DNA of 64,000 nucleotides from Stygiobacter sp. RIFOXYC2_FULL_38_25 (GTDB lineage Bacteria; Bacteroidota; Ignavibacteria; Ignavibacteriales; Melioribacteraceae): NCBI GenBank assembly GCA_001803165.1, contig MHAZ01000004.1, forward strand, positions 1-64,000, given 5' to 3'. The translations under genes and the position numbers were made by a program. Position 1 is the stretch's first letter. Each line of letters begins with the position of its first letter. The notes under the pieces are model-generated. The model saw only the letters and a list, made by a program, of their open reading frames with translations, was not told the origin of the DNA and searched no databases. Shown one piece after another: positions 37,556 to 44,867 of the stretch.

Positions 37556-38066
37556 AGTTGATGAGGTAAAAGCGGTTGGCATTATGAAGAAAATGAGAAC
37601 CGATTTACACCGGGCAATTGTAACGCACATGAATGTTATCGGTTTGACAGAGAGCGAAGAAATTATAGAACGCTTCAAGCGCTGGTATTTGTTCGATTAT
37701 TTCAATGTTGAAACAAGCCGCGCTCTTAGCATTGAAGGGTTAGAAGCTGCAAAGAAGCAATTGAAAACAGTAACACTTGAGGAAGCGCTAAAAGGTATCA
37801 CGAGAAAATATCATTTCTACACAAGCGATAAGCAATTAGTTAGATGCACTCAAGGACAGGTTAATAAAATTTACGCTGTTGCGCTTGGCAGTTTGAAAAT
37901 GGGAAAGGAAAAAATGTTTGAATACATCAACACTTCTTTGCATAGAGAAGTTTGGAAATTCAAAATGTCTATGACGGAAGCGGACACAGTAATAAAGAGG
38001 TTGGAGAATTTTGAAGTAAAGAAAATCCGGGATAAAAGAAATGAACGAGAAAATAATAAAAGGTAA
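37548..38066 (+). CDS. GemA-like (Mu gp16/DUF1018-type) protein
   Basis: 172 residues. The ATG at 37548 is chosen because GGAG lies 8 bp upstream. Layout fits GemA: N-terminal RTDLHRAIVTHMNVIGLTESE, then a C-terminal block TQGQVNKIYAVALGSL … REVWKFKMSMTEADTVIKRLE, like the Q-x-x-K-I ... L-T-x-x-E-A pattern of that family. Mu GemA modulates host gene expression in early infection. The match is by pattern only, so moderate confidence. Confidence 0.55.
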   Translation: MNEVDEVKAVGIMKKMRTDLHRAIVTHMNVIGLTESEEIIERFKRWYLFDYFNVETSRALSIEGLEAAKKQLKTVTLEEALKGITRKYHFYTSDKQLVRCTQGQVNKIYAVALGSLKMGKEKMFEYINTSLHREVWKFKMSMTEADTVIKRLENFEVKKIRDKRNERENNKR

Positions 38067-38316
38067 ATATTCTTCCGTTGCAAAAATTATTGATGAAGAT
38101 TACAAAGGCTACAATAAACCATTCGCGTTAAAGCACTACATCCAACGTCTTCAAGTTGGTTATCACTATTCATATTCATCGGCAACATTCTTGAAAATTG
38201 TTGCCGCTTACGAACTGTTTTTAATCCACACAGACAGAAAAGACATTCACTATAAAAATATAAAGGACTGGCAAATAATAGCGTGGCCGGTTCCTAAAGT
38301 AATTTCAATTAATTAA
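38041..38316 (+). CDS. Small unknown early protein
   Basis: 91 residues, aromatic-rich (YKGYNKPFALKHYIQRLQVGY, HYSYSSATFLK). No family recognised. Starts inside the preceding gene (26-bp overlap), so expressed by coupling with it. May be a small DNA-binding or regulatory protein: ALKHYIQRLQVG could be helix-turn-helix-like, which is speculative. Confidence 0.5.
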   Translation: MNEKIIKGKYSSVAKIIDEDYKGYNKPFALKHYIQRLQVGYHYSYSSATFLKIVAAYELFLIHTDRKDIHYKNIKDWQIIAWPVPKVISIN

Positions 38317-38327
38317 AGGAGAAACAG

Positions 38328-38621
38328 ATGAACGGACAAGTTCCGGTTGAAGTGCTTTCTGTTGAAACTCAAATTCACTACACGCTTTCTATTATCAACA
38401 AAAAGAAAGAGCAGATCGCAAAGAATGAGAGTAAGCAACAGAGTCTTAAAGCAGCGCACGATGAATTTGTTGCGCTGGAAGAAAGCAACAAATCGTTCAA
38501 GAAAGATATTGAACATGATTACAAATCAATAAAACAAGTTATTGATTTCACAGAAAGGAACGCCGGATACATTATTGAAACCGGACCGCTATTTAACCAA
38601 GAAAAGGAAGGTGAGAATTGA
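38328..38621 (+). CDS. Coiled-coil early protein, unknown
   Basis: 97 residues, preceded by AAAGGAG. Mostly one long charged helix (INKKKEQIAKNESKQQSLKAA … SFKKDIEHDYKSIKQVIDF). No family recognised. Its stop overlaps the TTG start of the next gene. Confidence 0.5.
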   Translation: MNGQVPVEVLSVETQIHYTLSIINKKKEQIAKNESKQQSLKAAHDEFVALEESNKSFKKDIEHDYKSIKQVIDFTERNAGYIIETGPLFNQEKEGEN

Positions 38622-38953
38622 AAGCACTAAAAACATACGCGAAATTTTTCAAGAAGAAAGCAGCTTATGAAGAAATTCTTTCGGACATAAAACCGAATGC
38701 TTTACGTGAATTAAAAAAACAACCAGAAGGGAAAGCAGATGTTGATGGAATTGAGTTTCATGTAACAAATAAAACAACAAAAAAATATTCTGAAGAATTA
38801 ACAACACAAATAAAAAAACTTCGTGAAGATGAAGAGGAAGCTGGAAAAGTAAAGACTTCATCAACTGAAAGTTTTGACGCATCAATTCCGAGAAGTGTAA
38901 AAGAATCAGTGTTATCAGATGTATCTGATTTCAAAAAACATTTTGATTTGTAG
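38618..38953 (+). CDS. Charged early protein starting at TTG
   Basis: 111 residues. The start is TTG at 38618, with GGAAGGTGAG just upstream and overlap with the stop of the previous gene; no ATG lies nearby. Lysine/glutamate-rich throughout (YSEELTTQIKKLREDEEEAGK). No family recognised; perhaps a phage-encoded host-interaction protein. Confidence 0.5.
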   Translation: MKALKTYAKFFKKKAAYEEILSDIKPNALRELKKQPEGKADVDGIEFHVTNKTTKKYSEELTTQIKKLREDEEEAGKVKTSSTESFDASIPRSVKESVLSDVSDFKKHFDL

Positions 38954-38954
38954 A

Positions 38955-39212
38955 ATGATTGAACCAAGTGGCTTGACTGATGAACTTATTGAAGCGCTGC
39001 AAAATTACGGAGTTAAGCCGTATGAGATTTCGCATTTGAAAAAAGGTTCAACAAACAAGATCGGCAGAGACAGAATGAAAAAAATAACAGCACTCTTAAA
39101 CGCAACACTTGTTAATGCCGATCAGTTTGTTCCCTTTGATGAAACAAAGAAAAAAGAATTTGCCGGGATAAAAAAAATATTCGTTCTACCAGTAAACTTT
39201 GAGAAAATGTAA
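38955..39212 (+). CDS. Small unknown early protein with HTH-like centre
   Basis: 85 residues from ATG 38955, the first ATG after the previous stop; an in-frame ATG at 38919 would add 12 residues inside the upstream gene. The stretch LIEALQNYGVKPYEISHLKKGSTNKIGRDRMKKITALL has the length and turn of a helix-turn-helix. Possible regulator; not assignable to a family. Its stop overlaps the next start. Confidence 0.5.
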   Translation: MIEPSGLTDELIEALQNYGVKPYEISHLKKGSTNKIGRDRMKKITALLNATLVNADQFVPFDETKKKEFAGIKKIFVLPVNFEKM

Positions 39213-39511
39213 TGACGTGTAGAAACTGCGGTCTTGATTACAAAGAAGATTATCAAAACGATTTTAAGATCGTGATGAAAACTTACGACAGTTACGGACT
39301 TCCGTTCATTCACCGCGTTAGAGCTTGTCCGCATTGCAATGATTTAAGCTTGACTGTTGAAAAGCACACCGGGGAAAAAGGTTATCCGACAGTTGAAATA
39401 AAAGAAGTTTTCACCTTGAATAAAGTTCTATTCAACAGCACAGATTTATGGATTGCCCGCTACCCTGGTGAAATAAAATTAATCACTCAAATAAAAAAGT
39501 TGGTAGAATGA
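39212..39511 (+). CDS. Zinc-ribbon small protein
   Basis: 99 residues. Two CxxC knuckles (MTCRNCG at the start, RACPHCND at ~38) form a probable zinc ribbon, followed by a strand-rich tail with no further motif. Overlaps both neighbours by 1-4 bp, so part of one coupled array. Could bind nucleic acid or the host RNA polymerase; not proven by sequence. Confidence 0.6.
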   Translation: MTCRNCGLDYKEDYQNDFKIVMKTYDSYGLPFIHRVRACPHCNDLSLTVEKHTGEKGYPTVEIKEVFTLNKVLFNSTDLWIARYPGEIKLITQIKKLVE

Positions 39512-40281
39512 ACCGGTATAGAAAAATAGTTGAAACAATGAAGAAAGAATTTGCGGCGGATATTGAAGCTGGAAAGGAACAATACGTTCATGCCGTTATC
39601 CGTGAAATTGATTATGAATTCAGAAAATATGCGGAGAAAAACAGAGTAATTGATTTCAAAAAGTTTGCAGATAATATGCTAAGGCGCTTAAGAGTTCCGG
39701 CAACAATTCAAACACAATTGAGCAATGATCTTGAAGATATGCAGAGAAAAATAAATACTCTCTGGAAAGAAATGTTTGAAACGGAAACCAATACAAAAAT
39801 TAGCGACCGCGCGATAACAAACCTTTTAGCTTCATATCAAATAGATTTTTCTTCGATAGATATTGGAACAACAATACAAGAGGAAGCAAAGCGCGCTGTT
39901 AATACCGGAACGGGCTACAATACTTTAAGAGCCGCATTGCAGAAAAGAAATTTAGGTTTTGGAGAAATTGAAACATTGAGCAATACAGCAATTGCAATGT
40001 TTGATAATGCGGCACATGTTGAAAACGCAAAGCAAGCGGGAGTAATGTACTACTTGTATGACGGCGCGGAACACCCGAACACAAGAGTTTTTTGCAAAGA
40101 ACATTTGGACCGCGTTTACACCTATACAGAATTAGCAGCAATGAGTAACGGACAAGGTTTGGCTGTTGTTACTTCGCTAGGTGGTTACAATTGCACACAT
40201 TATTTGACTGCATTAATTAACTATGTAAGAAAAGAGTATGGAGAAATATTCAATGCGAATCACTTTAGAAGAGCCGCATAG
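39508..40281 (+). CDS. MuF-like minor head protein
   Basis: 257 residues. A helical N-terminal two-thirds is followed by the family signature TAIAMFDNAAHVENAKQAG, YLYDGAEHPNTRVFCKEHLD and GGYNCTHYL, the spaced C/H pattern of Mu gpF/SPP1 gp7-type proteins. These bind the portal and enter the head with the DNA. It is encoded in the rightward early-type array, ~3.4 kb from the portal gene and on the opposite strand, whereas portal and MuF are normally adjacent. Confidence 0.75.
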   Translation: MNRYRKIVETMKKEFAADIEAGKEQYVHAVIREIDYEFRKYAEKNRVIDFKKFADNMLRRLRVPATIQTQLSNDLEDMQRKINTLWKEMFETETNTKISDRAITNLLASYQIDFSSIDIGTTIQEEAKRAVNTGTGYNTLRAALQKRNLGFGEIETLSNTAIAMFDNAAHVENAKQAGVMYYLYDGAEHPNTRVFCKEHLDRVYTYTELAAMSNGQGLAVVTSLGGYNCTHYLTALINYVRKEYGEIFNANHFRRAA

Positions 40282-40537
40282 CTCAGTAATAAAGGTTAAG
40301 GATATACGAGTTGTGTTTTCTATGAATCTGAATACACTTGTTCAGGTATCTACTGAATTAGCAGCAATGAATTCAATTGCATGTGAAATGCCCGGCGGAA
40401 AAGAAATGGTAAAACACACGCCGAGATTAATTAAAAAGTTTTGGAAAGCCGTTCCCGAAAAATTGCGTCGCGAGTTAGTGAAAGAAATGAAATGCACAGA
40501 AATAGCGAATCAACTAAAGCAAGTTGATAAGCAATGA
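40253..40537 (+). CDS. Small unknown protein
   Basis: 94 residues from ATG 40253 (GGAGA 8 bp upstream); an in-frame ATG at 40238 would add five. Strand-rich N-terminus, then MVKHTPRLIKKFWKAVPEKLRRELVKEM, a basic amphipathic helix. Overlaps the MuF-like gene by 29 bp and the following gene by 4 bp. No family recognised. Confidence 0.5.
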   Translation: MRITLEEPHSSVIKVKDIRVVFSMNLNTLVQVSTELAAMNSIACEMPGGKEMVKHTPRLIKKFWKAVPEKLRRELVKEMKCTEIANQLKQVDKQ

Positions 40538-40770
40538 ATCAGAACCAACAAATATTAAACTATATGTTGGAAGGAAATAAAATCACTCCGCTTGAAGCGC
40601 TGCAAAAATTTAATTGTCTCCGGTTAGGCGCACGCATTTGGGATTTGGAAAAAGAATATCCGGCGCTAAAAATAAAACATGATCTAATTGAAGTAGAATC
40701 CGGAAAGCATGTAGCGGAGTATTCAATCGAAGATTTAACACTATTGCTTAGGAGTAAAACATGCAAATAA
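40534..40770 (+). CDS. Helix-turn-helix domain protein (HTH_39-like)
   Basis: 78 residues. NQQILNYMLEGNKITPLEALQKF followed by RLGARIWDLEKEYP fits the small phage HTH family with the pattern ILxYL-x-G-x-x-IT-x-x-EAL…LAARIxDLR. Likely DNA-binding regulator. Overlaps neighbours on both sides by 4-10 bp. Confidence 0.6.
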   Translation: MNQNQQILNYMLEGNKITPLEALQKFNCLRLGARIWDLEKEYPALKIKHDLIEVESGKHVAEYSIEDLTLLLRSKTCK

Positions 40771-41012
40771 AAGAAGTAGTAACAAGAAATTATTCCAGAA
40801 AAGCTTATGAGTTTGTTGACGGAAGAAACGGTTTTAAGATGCGAGGCTCTTACATAGTTGATGCTAACAACAACAAAACCGGAATTATTGAGCTCTCCGA
40901 AAAGAAAGATCATCAATCGAAATGGAAAGTTGAATACATCTATAAACTGAATAGCTATGATACACTTGGCGAAGCATTGAAAGTATATGAGAGTGAAAGC
41001 AATGTTGGCTGA
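40761..41012 (+). CDS. Small unknown protein
   Basis: 83 residues, strand-rich (YEFVDGRNGFKMRGSYIVDANNNKTGIIELSEK). No family recognised. Coupled to the genes on each side by overlap. Confidence 0.45.
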   Translation: MQIKEVVTRNYSRKAYEFVDGRNGFKMRGSYIVDANNNKTGIIELSEKKDHQSKWKVEYIYKLNSYDTLGEALKVYESESNVG

Positions 41013-41298
41013 TAGCGAACTAAAACTTAACCGGTTTTACTGGTGCGAAGTGATTGATAGAAGTCATCAGTGTTTCGGAAAGGAATACAGAGTAAAATTC
41101 ACCGGGTTAGTTTTTAGAAATGCTGAATACGAAACCGAACATGTTCACGATTATCTTAATGATGACCGGGAAGCCGCAAGAAAGAAATTGAAGGAAAGAA
41201 ACAAAAACACAAAAGCCGATGCAATTTTTTATTTGTCTCAGATAAATATTTTTAGAGAAGCACCGGCGGATTTGTTCAACAATAATTTTAGGGATTAA
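41002..41298 (+). CDS. Small unknown protein
   Basis: 98 residues from ATG 41002 (GAGAG upstream); an in-frame ATG at 40987 adds five. Charged, with WCEVIDRSHQCFGKEYRVKFTG and a basic helical end (DREAARKKLKERNKNTK). No family recognised. It ends the coupled array; 221 bp follow with no firm gene. Confidence 0.45.
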   Translation: MLADSELKLNRFYWCEVIDRSHQCFGKEYRVKFTGLVFRNAEYETEHVHDYLNDDREAARKKLKERNKNTKADAIFYLSQINIFREAPADLFNNNFRD

Positions 41299-41519
41299 CA
41301 ATGAATTGTATTTACTCAATAATATTTCTTTGGCTGGACTGTTGATAATCGAATTGTTTTACGGGCTATGCCTATACATACGTTTGAAAAAAATGAGTAA
41401 GCGAAACGGATAACAAAAGCATAGACCGCACGTTCTTTGTGCCGGTCTCATGCTCAGTTATCCGCGACCCGCTCCAACTGGCGGAGCGAGGCAAGGCGGA
41501 AATAATTTAAGGAGGTGGA
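41299..41519 (+). repeat. Gap with palindromic repeat and hairpins
   Basis: No firm gene; two tiny hydrophobic reading frames (14 codons at 41301 and 23 codons at 41342) have no good support. A hairpin of AGACCGCAC/GTGCCGGTCT lies around 41421-41446. At 41468-41496 is CCCGCT…AGCGAGGCAAGG, a GC-rich palindrome with a close relative at 48221-48251. The following AAGGAGGTGG is an almost perfect ribosome-binding site for the gene at 41520. Confidence 0.6.
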
Positions 41520-41882
41520 ATGGCAAGCTTAAAAAAAATAATTATGATTGAGCGGATTAGCAGCAGACATTATCAGCTTTTACTTGAGTGCAACCACGCT
41601 GTTGTTAGACAACTTCATTTGCTAGACCAGGAATCATATTTGAAAAACTATAAAGCGCTATGCCGCATTTGTAACAATAAAAACGAGCGAGCTAACATGC
41701 TATTAAGCGATAGTGAAACGAAAAAGTTCTACGAAAAATTTGAAGAGTTGAAAAAAATTGTTTCTAGAATGAATGAAAATAAAAAATATGTAACAAAACA
41801 AATATCAGTAACTCAACTGGAACGTGCAGAAGAGCTAACAGAACAAATTCACAAAATTATTTACGAAAACTTAGAGGAGTAG
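41520..41882 (+). CDS. Small protein with possible zinc site
   Basis: 120 residues, strong AAGGAGG site. N-terminal ERISSRHYQLLLECNHAVVRQL followed by ALCRICNN gives a C-x-H … C-x-x-C arrangement that could hold zinc. The rest is charged helix. No family recognised. Transcribed just ahead of the membrane protein gene (2-bp gap). Confidence 0.5.
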   Translation: MASLKKIIMIERISSRHYQLLLECNHAVVRQLHLLDQESYLKNYKALCRICNNKNERANMLLSDSETKKFYEKFEELKKIVSRMNENKKYVTKQISVTQLERAEELTEQIHKIIYENLEE

Positions 41883-41884
41883 AA

Positions 41885-42328
41885 ATGAAAAAAGTTTTGT
41901 TGTTGTTGTGGCAATTGCCGCAAAGTATTATCGGTTTTATTTGCGTTGCGTTCTGGTGCATTGTAACAAGTGAATATTATTACGTTACGTTGAACGGAAC
42001 CGCAATATTTCTTTTCGACAAATTCCCTTCATGGATATGGGGAATATCGTTCGGTACGATTGCGGGAGTTGAAAAAGTTAAATATACATCGAGCGGAATA
42101 AAAACAAATATTGTTTCTTGGGAAACTGTTACTAACATAATGGGGCATGAACTAGGATACGCAACACAAAGTAAAATTTTGGGACCGGTTTATCTTATAG
42201 CAATTTTATTGCAGCATGTTACAATTTGGATTCCTTACGAAAAAAGATTTATGGAAGCATGGGCTAACAAGATTGGAATAAAAGTTACATGCGGTTACAA
42301 CGGTAAAGCATTTAAGATTGTGAATTAA
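41885..42328 (+). CDS. Membrane protein with HELGY motif
   Basis: 147 residues with hydrophobic segments at ~1-25 and ~105-118 and aromatic clusters. The middle reads WETVTNIMGHELGYATQSKILGPVYLIAILL and later EAWANKIG. This resembles small bacterial membrane proteins of the form HELGH-x-x-QS-x-x-LGP-x-YL … TE-x-WAD-x-xG, but the third zinc ligand H is replaced by Y, so peptidase activity is doubtful. Role unknown; a lysogenic-conversion or host-envelope function is possible. Confidence 0.5.
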   Translation: MKKVLLLLWQLPQSIIGFICVAFWCIVTSEYYYVTLNGTAIFLFDKFPSWIWGISFGTIAGVEKVKYTSSGIKTNIVSWETVTNIMGHELGYATQSKILGPVYLIAILLQHVTIWIPYEKRFMEAWANKIGIKVTCGYNGKAFKIVN

Positions 42329-42329
42329 A

Positions 42330-42383
42330 ATAGAGAGAAACAAAATGGCACAGACAATAGAGAGAAACAAAATGGCACAGACA
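42330..42383 (+). repeat. Exact 27-bp tandem duplication doubling RBS and start
   Basis: Two perfect copies (42330-42356 and 42357-42383) of a unit containing AGAGAGAAACAAAATGGCAC. Each carries the ribosome-binding site, the ATG and the next codons, so both 42345 and 42372 can start the KTSC protein in the same frame, nine codons apart. Confidence 0.95.
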
Positions 42384-42770
42384 AATGAAATGTTTTTTTA
42401 CAATACAATTAAAGCCGCACAGCAAATATTAGCTGAATGGATTTTGCCGGATAGCAGAATAACAGACAAATTTGCCCTATCGGAATTATTGGGGATACTT
42501 GACTCCCAAGTGCTGGTAAGGAAAATGTGCGAACTAGAAACAAAAGTATTCCCGTTAATACATGAAAAATTTTGGAAAGATAGTCCAAATGTTGAAAGGA
42601 CTTATTATTCTAAAACTGAAAAAACTATGCAAGTAGAATATAAAAATGGAAACAAATACCGATATACCGAATTTCCATTGGAACTGTGGAATGAATTAAT
42701 CAAGGCTGAATCAATTGGTTCGTTTTTGCATAGGTATGTGAAGGGATGTTTCAGTTACTATAAAGTTTAG
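42345..42770 (+). CDS. KTSC-domain protein
   Basis: 141 residues from the first ATG, 132 from the second (42372). The C-terminal ~60 residues (YYSKTEKTMQVEYKNGNKYRY, then FLHRYVKGCFSYYKV) match the KTSC domain, found in phage and bacterial proteins and in lysyl-tRNA-synthetase-like contexts; its function is unknown. The N-terminal part is helical with no motif. It is the last gene of the rightward early-type array and is followed by a terminator. Confidence 0.75.
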   Translation: MAQTIERNKMAQTNEMFFYNTIKAAQQILAEWILPDSRITDKFALSELLGILDSQVLVRKMCELETKVFPLIHEKFWKDSPNVERTYYSKTEKTMQVEYKNGNKYRYTEFPLELWNELIKAESIGSFLHRYVKGCFSYYKV

Positions 42771-42810
42771 AAGATTTAACAAGAGGTTTATCAAACTCAA
42801 TTACAACTTA

Positions 42811-42835
42811 ATCCCGCTACGGCGGGATTTTTTTT
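42811..42835 (+). terminator. Rho-independent terminator, rightward operon
   Basis: ATCCCGC-TAC-GGCGGGAT stem followed by T8. It sits 40 bp after the KTSC gene stop and ends the rightward early-type array. Confidence 0.9.
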
Positions 42836-42854
42836 GAGACGGGATATTTTTTTT

Positions 42855-42874
42855 AGACGGGATATATCCCGTCT
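42855..42874. terminator. Perfect 20-bp palindrome between convergent operons
   Basis: AGACGGGATATATCCCGTCT is a perfect inverted repeat without spacer, directly touching the stop codon (42875-42877) of the leftward packaging operon. The left half-site GACGGGAT recurs at 42839-42846 before T8. On the minus strand the palindrome is followed by AAAAAAAATATCCC rather than T, so a terminator role for the leftward operon is uncertain. Confidence 0.55.
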
Positions 42875-43456
42875 CTACTGTAATTTACGAATGATGTTTG
42901 CTGCCATTTCTTTTGATGCAAGTAAGCTTAACTCTTCAATTTCTTTTTTGCTAAAGCCCATGTATATTTTTTTCTTCTTACTCTTACCGGCTCCCATAAT
43001 GTTTTGCCAGATAGAAATTTGTTTTGCGCGTTCATCTTCAAAACCTAATTTTGCTTCGCGCGGTTCAACAGAAACGGCTGCAAGGTTTCTCATTACTTTG
43101 CCGCTCCAACTCATAGTAACAACATCGCTATTCTTTCCGGCTAACTGGCGTATGCGTTTATAACCTTCCGTTACCAATACCCAAAGCGAATTTGTTTTTT
43201 TGCTTCTGAAAAGATGAAACTTATCGGGATCACTTTTTGCAAGTGAATTGATTTTATTGCCGGTCATTTTATTAACAGCGCCAACAGGCATTGCAAAAGG
43301 ATTGGTAGAATAATTTTCGGAACCGGGAGAGCTGCCTTCTAGGTATTGCCCTTTCTTTGTGCGCTGCCTAATTATAAAAATTCCTTGACCGGCAACGCGC
43401 TGCATAATTATTCTATCGGTAACAGCATCTTGTATTTTATTAAGTACCGGTTCCAT
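42875..43456 (-). CDS. gpG-like virion morphogenesis/tail completion protein
   Basis: 193 residues. The end pattern AKLGFEDERAKQISIWQNIMGAG … KKKIYMGFSKKEIEELSLLASKE recalls the phage virion morphogenesis (Mu gpG) family, in which a G-F-x-D-x-R-x-A … P-x-R-x-F-x-G-L-S-x-x-D order occurs. It follows the portal gene, the usual location. Last gene of the leftward packaging operon. Assignment is by pattern and position. Confidence 0.5.
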   Translation of the reverse strand: MEPVLNKIQDAVTDRIIMQRVAGQGIFIIRQRTKKGQYLEGSSPGSENYSTNPFAMPVGAVNKMTGNKINSLAKSDPDKFHLFRSKKTNSLWVLVTEGYKRIRQLAGKNSDVVTMSWSGKVMRNLAAVSVEPREAKLGFEDERAKQISIWQNIMGAGKSKKKKIYMGFSKKEIEELSLLASKEMAANIIRKLQ

Positions 43457-43662
43457 TATTTATTAACCGGTTCCTTTTCAATTTCTTCCGGCTGCATAAA
43501 ATATTTTAATTCGCCGTCGCTGCATTGAACTAAGTATTCAGTTACTTTTTCATTCTTAACGGAAGTTATTAAATAACCGGTTACAATAAATTTAATATCT
43601 TCATAAGCGCGGTGTTGAACCTTATCGCCTTTTTCAAAATCGGTATCGAATACAATTATCAA
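43456..43662 (-). CDS. Small unknown structural-operon protein
   Basis: 68 residues, strand-rich (FEKGDKVQHRAYEDIKFIVTGYLITSVKNE), with no family match. Overlaps the portal gene by 4 bp and its stop touches the next start, so part of the coupled packaging operon. Confidence 0.6.
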   Translation of the reverse strand: MIIVFDTDFEKGDKVQHRAYEDIKFIVTGYLITSVKNEKVTEYLVQCSDGELKYFMQPEEIEKEPVNK

Positions 43663-44858
43663 ATTACTTCATCTCCCTCTACCGGTTGTGTAAAGCCGGT
43701 TTTCTCATACACTTCATTTTTCTTAAGAGGAATTTTTGCAGCTCTCAATTCCGAAATTGTACGCGCGTTTGTTTCAAAATCTTGGGCCTCATCAACATTA
43801 GTTTCGTAAACCGGAAAAGCATCGCGCGGCTCGCCGTAATTCATCAAGTAATCTTTCTTGATGTATTGCTCGGACATAACATCATCAAGGTTCAATATAT
43901 CCGCGTACAAATAATCTTCGCGCACATAATTTTGAATTTTGCCAAGCGCGAAGCTTCCAACATTGCCCGATTGTGTTGTTAGATTTTGTCCGAGCATGGA
44001 GATAGACATTTCAGTATTGACACCATTAATAAATTTTTCGTGCATAGTGCCAATACCTTCGCGTACAGCTTCAAGAAATTTTATTTCAACATCTTTACTG
44101 AATGCCGCTTTGCCGTCGTTGCCTAAGTTGCGTAAACCTTCAGTTACTTTTGCAACCTCTTCCGGTTTTGCTTTTATATCATACATAGCAACAATCAAAG
44201 CATCGGAAAATTTTTCATTTGCTTGAGCCCAATAAAATGTATCCCAATATTTCAACAGAATATAAATCATGTTTGTGCGCGCAATAGCTCCGGGAAAATC
44301 ATTGTCAATTCCTTCAAGCGGATTGTAACGCATAAACAAATGAGTATCAATATCAAGCGGAGCGCGGGAAAAGTTTCCGGTTTTATCGGAAGTAATTTTA
44401 TCGAGTCCGTCTGATGTTGTAAGAGAGTAATCCAAATCAGTGAGATCCAAAAAACTTATTTTCTTAACACAAGATTTATAGATGGGATGATTATCCCAAA
44501 GTAAATTTGTTGCACTCAATCCATATACAGCGCCATTCATTAAAACACTTTTCGCTTTGTTCAATTTACCAAAACGAAAACGCTGTTTTATTTCATCAAG
44601 TTTTTTCTTTTCAGCATCGGGAACCGGAACATCATCCGGGAATTTTATCCGATAAGGAAAACCGAGCACAGCAAGCTTGCGTGTTTGCATCAAACCAAAG
44701 AAGTGTCTATCGGCTTGAGGCAAACGTTTTAAGAATGAGAGCAATTTTCTTGTGTCTTTATAGCGGGCATCTTCATTGGTTGCAAGCTTAACATAATTTT
44801 TCACTTGGTCGAAAGTTGGAAGCAATGAACTTTTAAGATCGGGATTGTAGTAAGGCAT
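43659..44858 (-). CDS. Portal protein, Mu gp29/DUF935-like
   Basis: 399 residues, shorter than Mu gp29 (~512). Shared features: helical start YVKLATNEDARYKDTRKLLSF, then DRHFFGLMQTRKLAVLGFPY, LMNGAVYGLSATNLLW, and the stretch IYILLKYWDTFYWAQANEKFSDALIVAMYD, followed by SMLGQNLTTQSGNVGSFALG, which is the DUF935 signature order. It should form the dodecameric ring through which DNA is packaged. Ten bp behind the terminase large-subunit gene. Confidence 0.85.
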   Translation of the reverse strand: MPYYNPDLKSSLLPTFDQVKNYVKLATNEDARYKDTRKLLSFLKRLPQADRHFFGLMQTRKLAVLGFPYRIKFPDDVPVPDAEKKKLDEIKQRFRFGKLNKAKSVLMNGAVYGLSATNLLWDNHPIYKSCVKKISFLDLTDLDYSLTTSDGLDKITSDKTGNFSRAPLDIDTHLFMRYNPLEGIDNDFPGAIARTNMIYILLKYWDTFYWAQANEKFSDALIVAMYDIKAKPEEVAKVTEGLRNLGNDGKAAFSKDVEIKFLEAVREGIGTMHEKFINGVNTEMSISMLGQNLTTQSGNVGSFALGKIQNYVREDYLYADILNLDDVMSEQYIKKDYLMNYGEPRDAFPVYETNVDEAQDFETNARTISELRAAKIPLKKNEVYEKTGFTQPVEGDEVI

Positions 44859-44867
44859 AGTAAACTC

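Noticed and set aside
41301-41412. Two tiny hydrophobic frames (14 and 23 codons)
   Set aside because: Too short and lacking convincing ribosome-binding sites; may be chance in the gap.
42834-43163. 109-codon rightward frame through the gpG-like gene
   Set aside because: Starts inside the terminator/palindrome and is antisense to a better-supported leftward gene.
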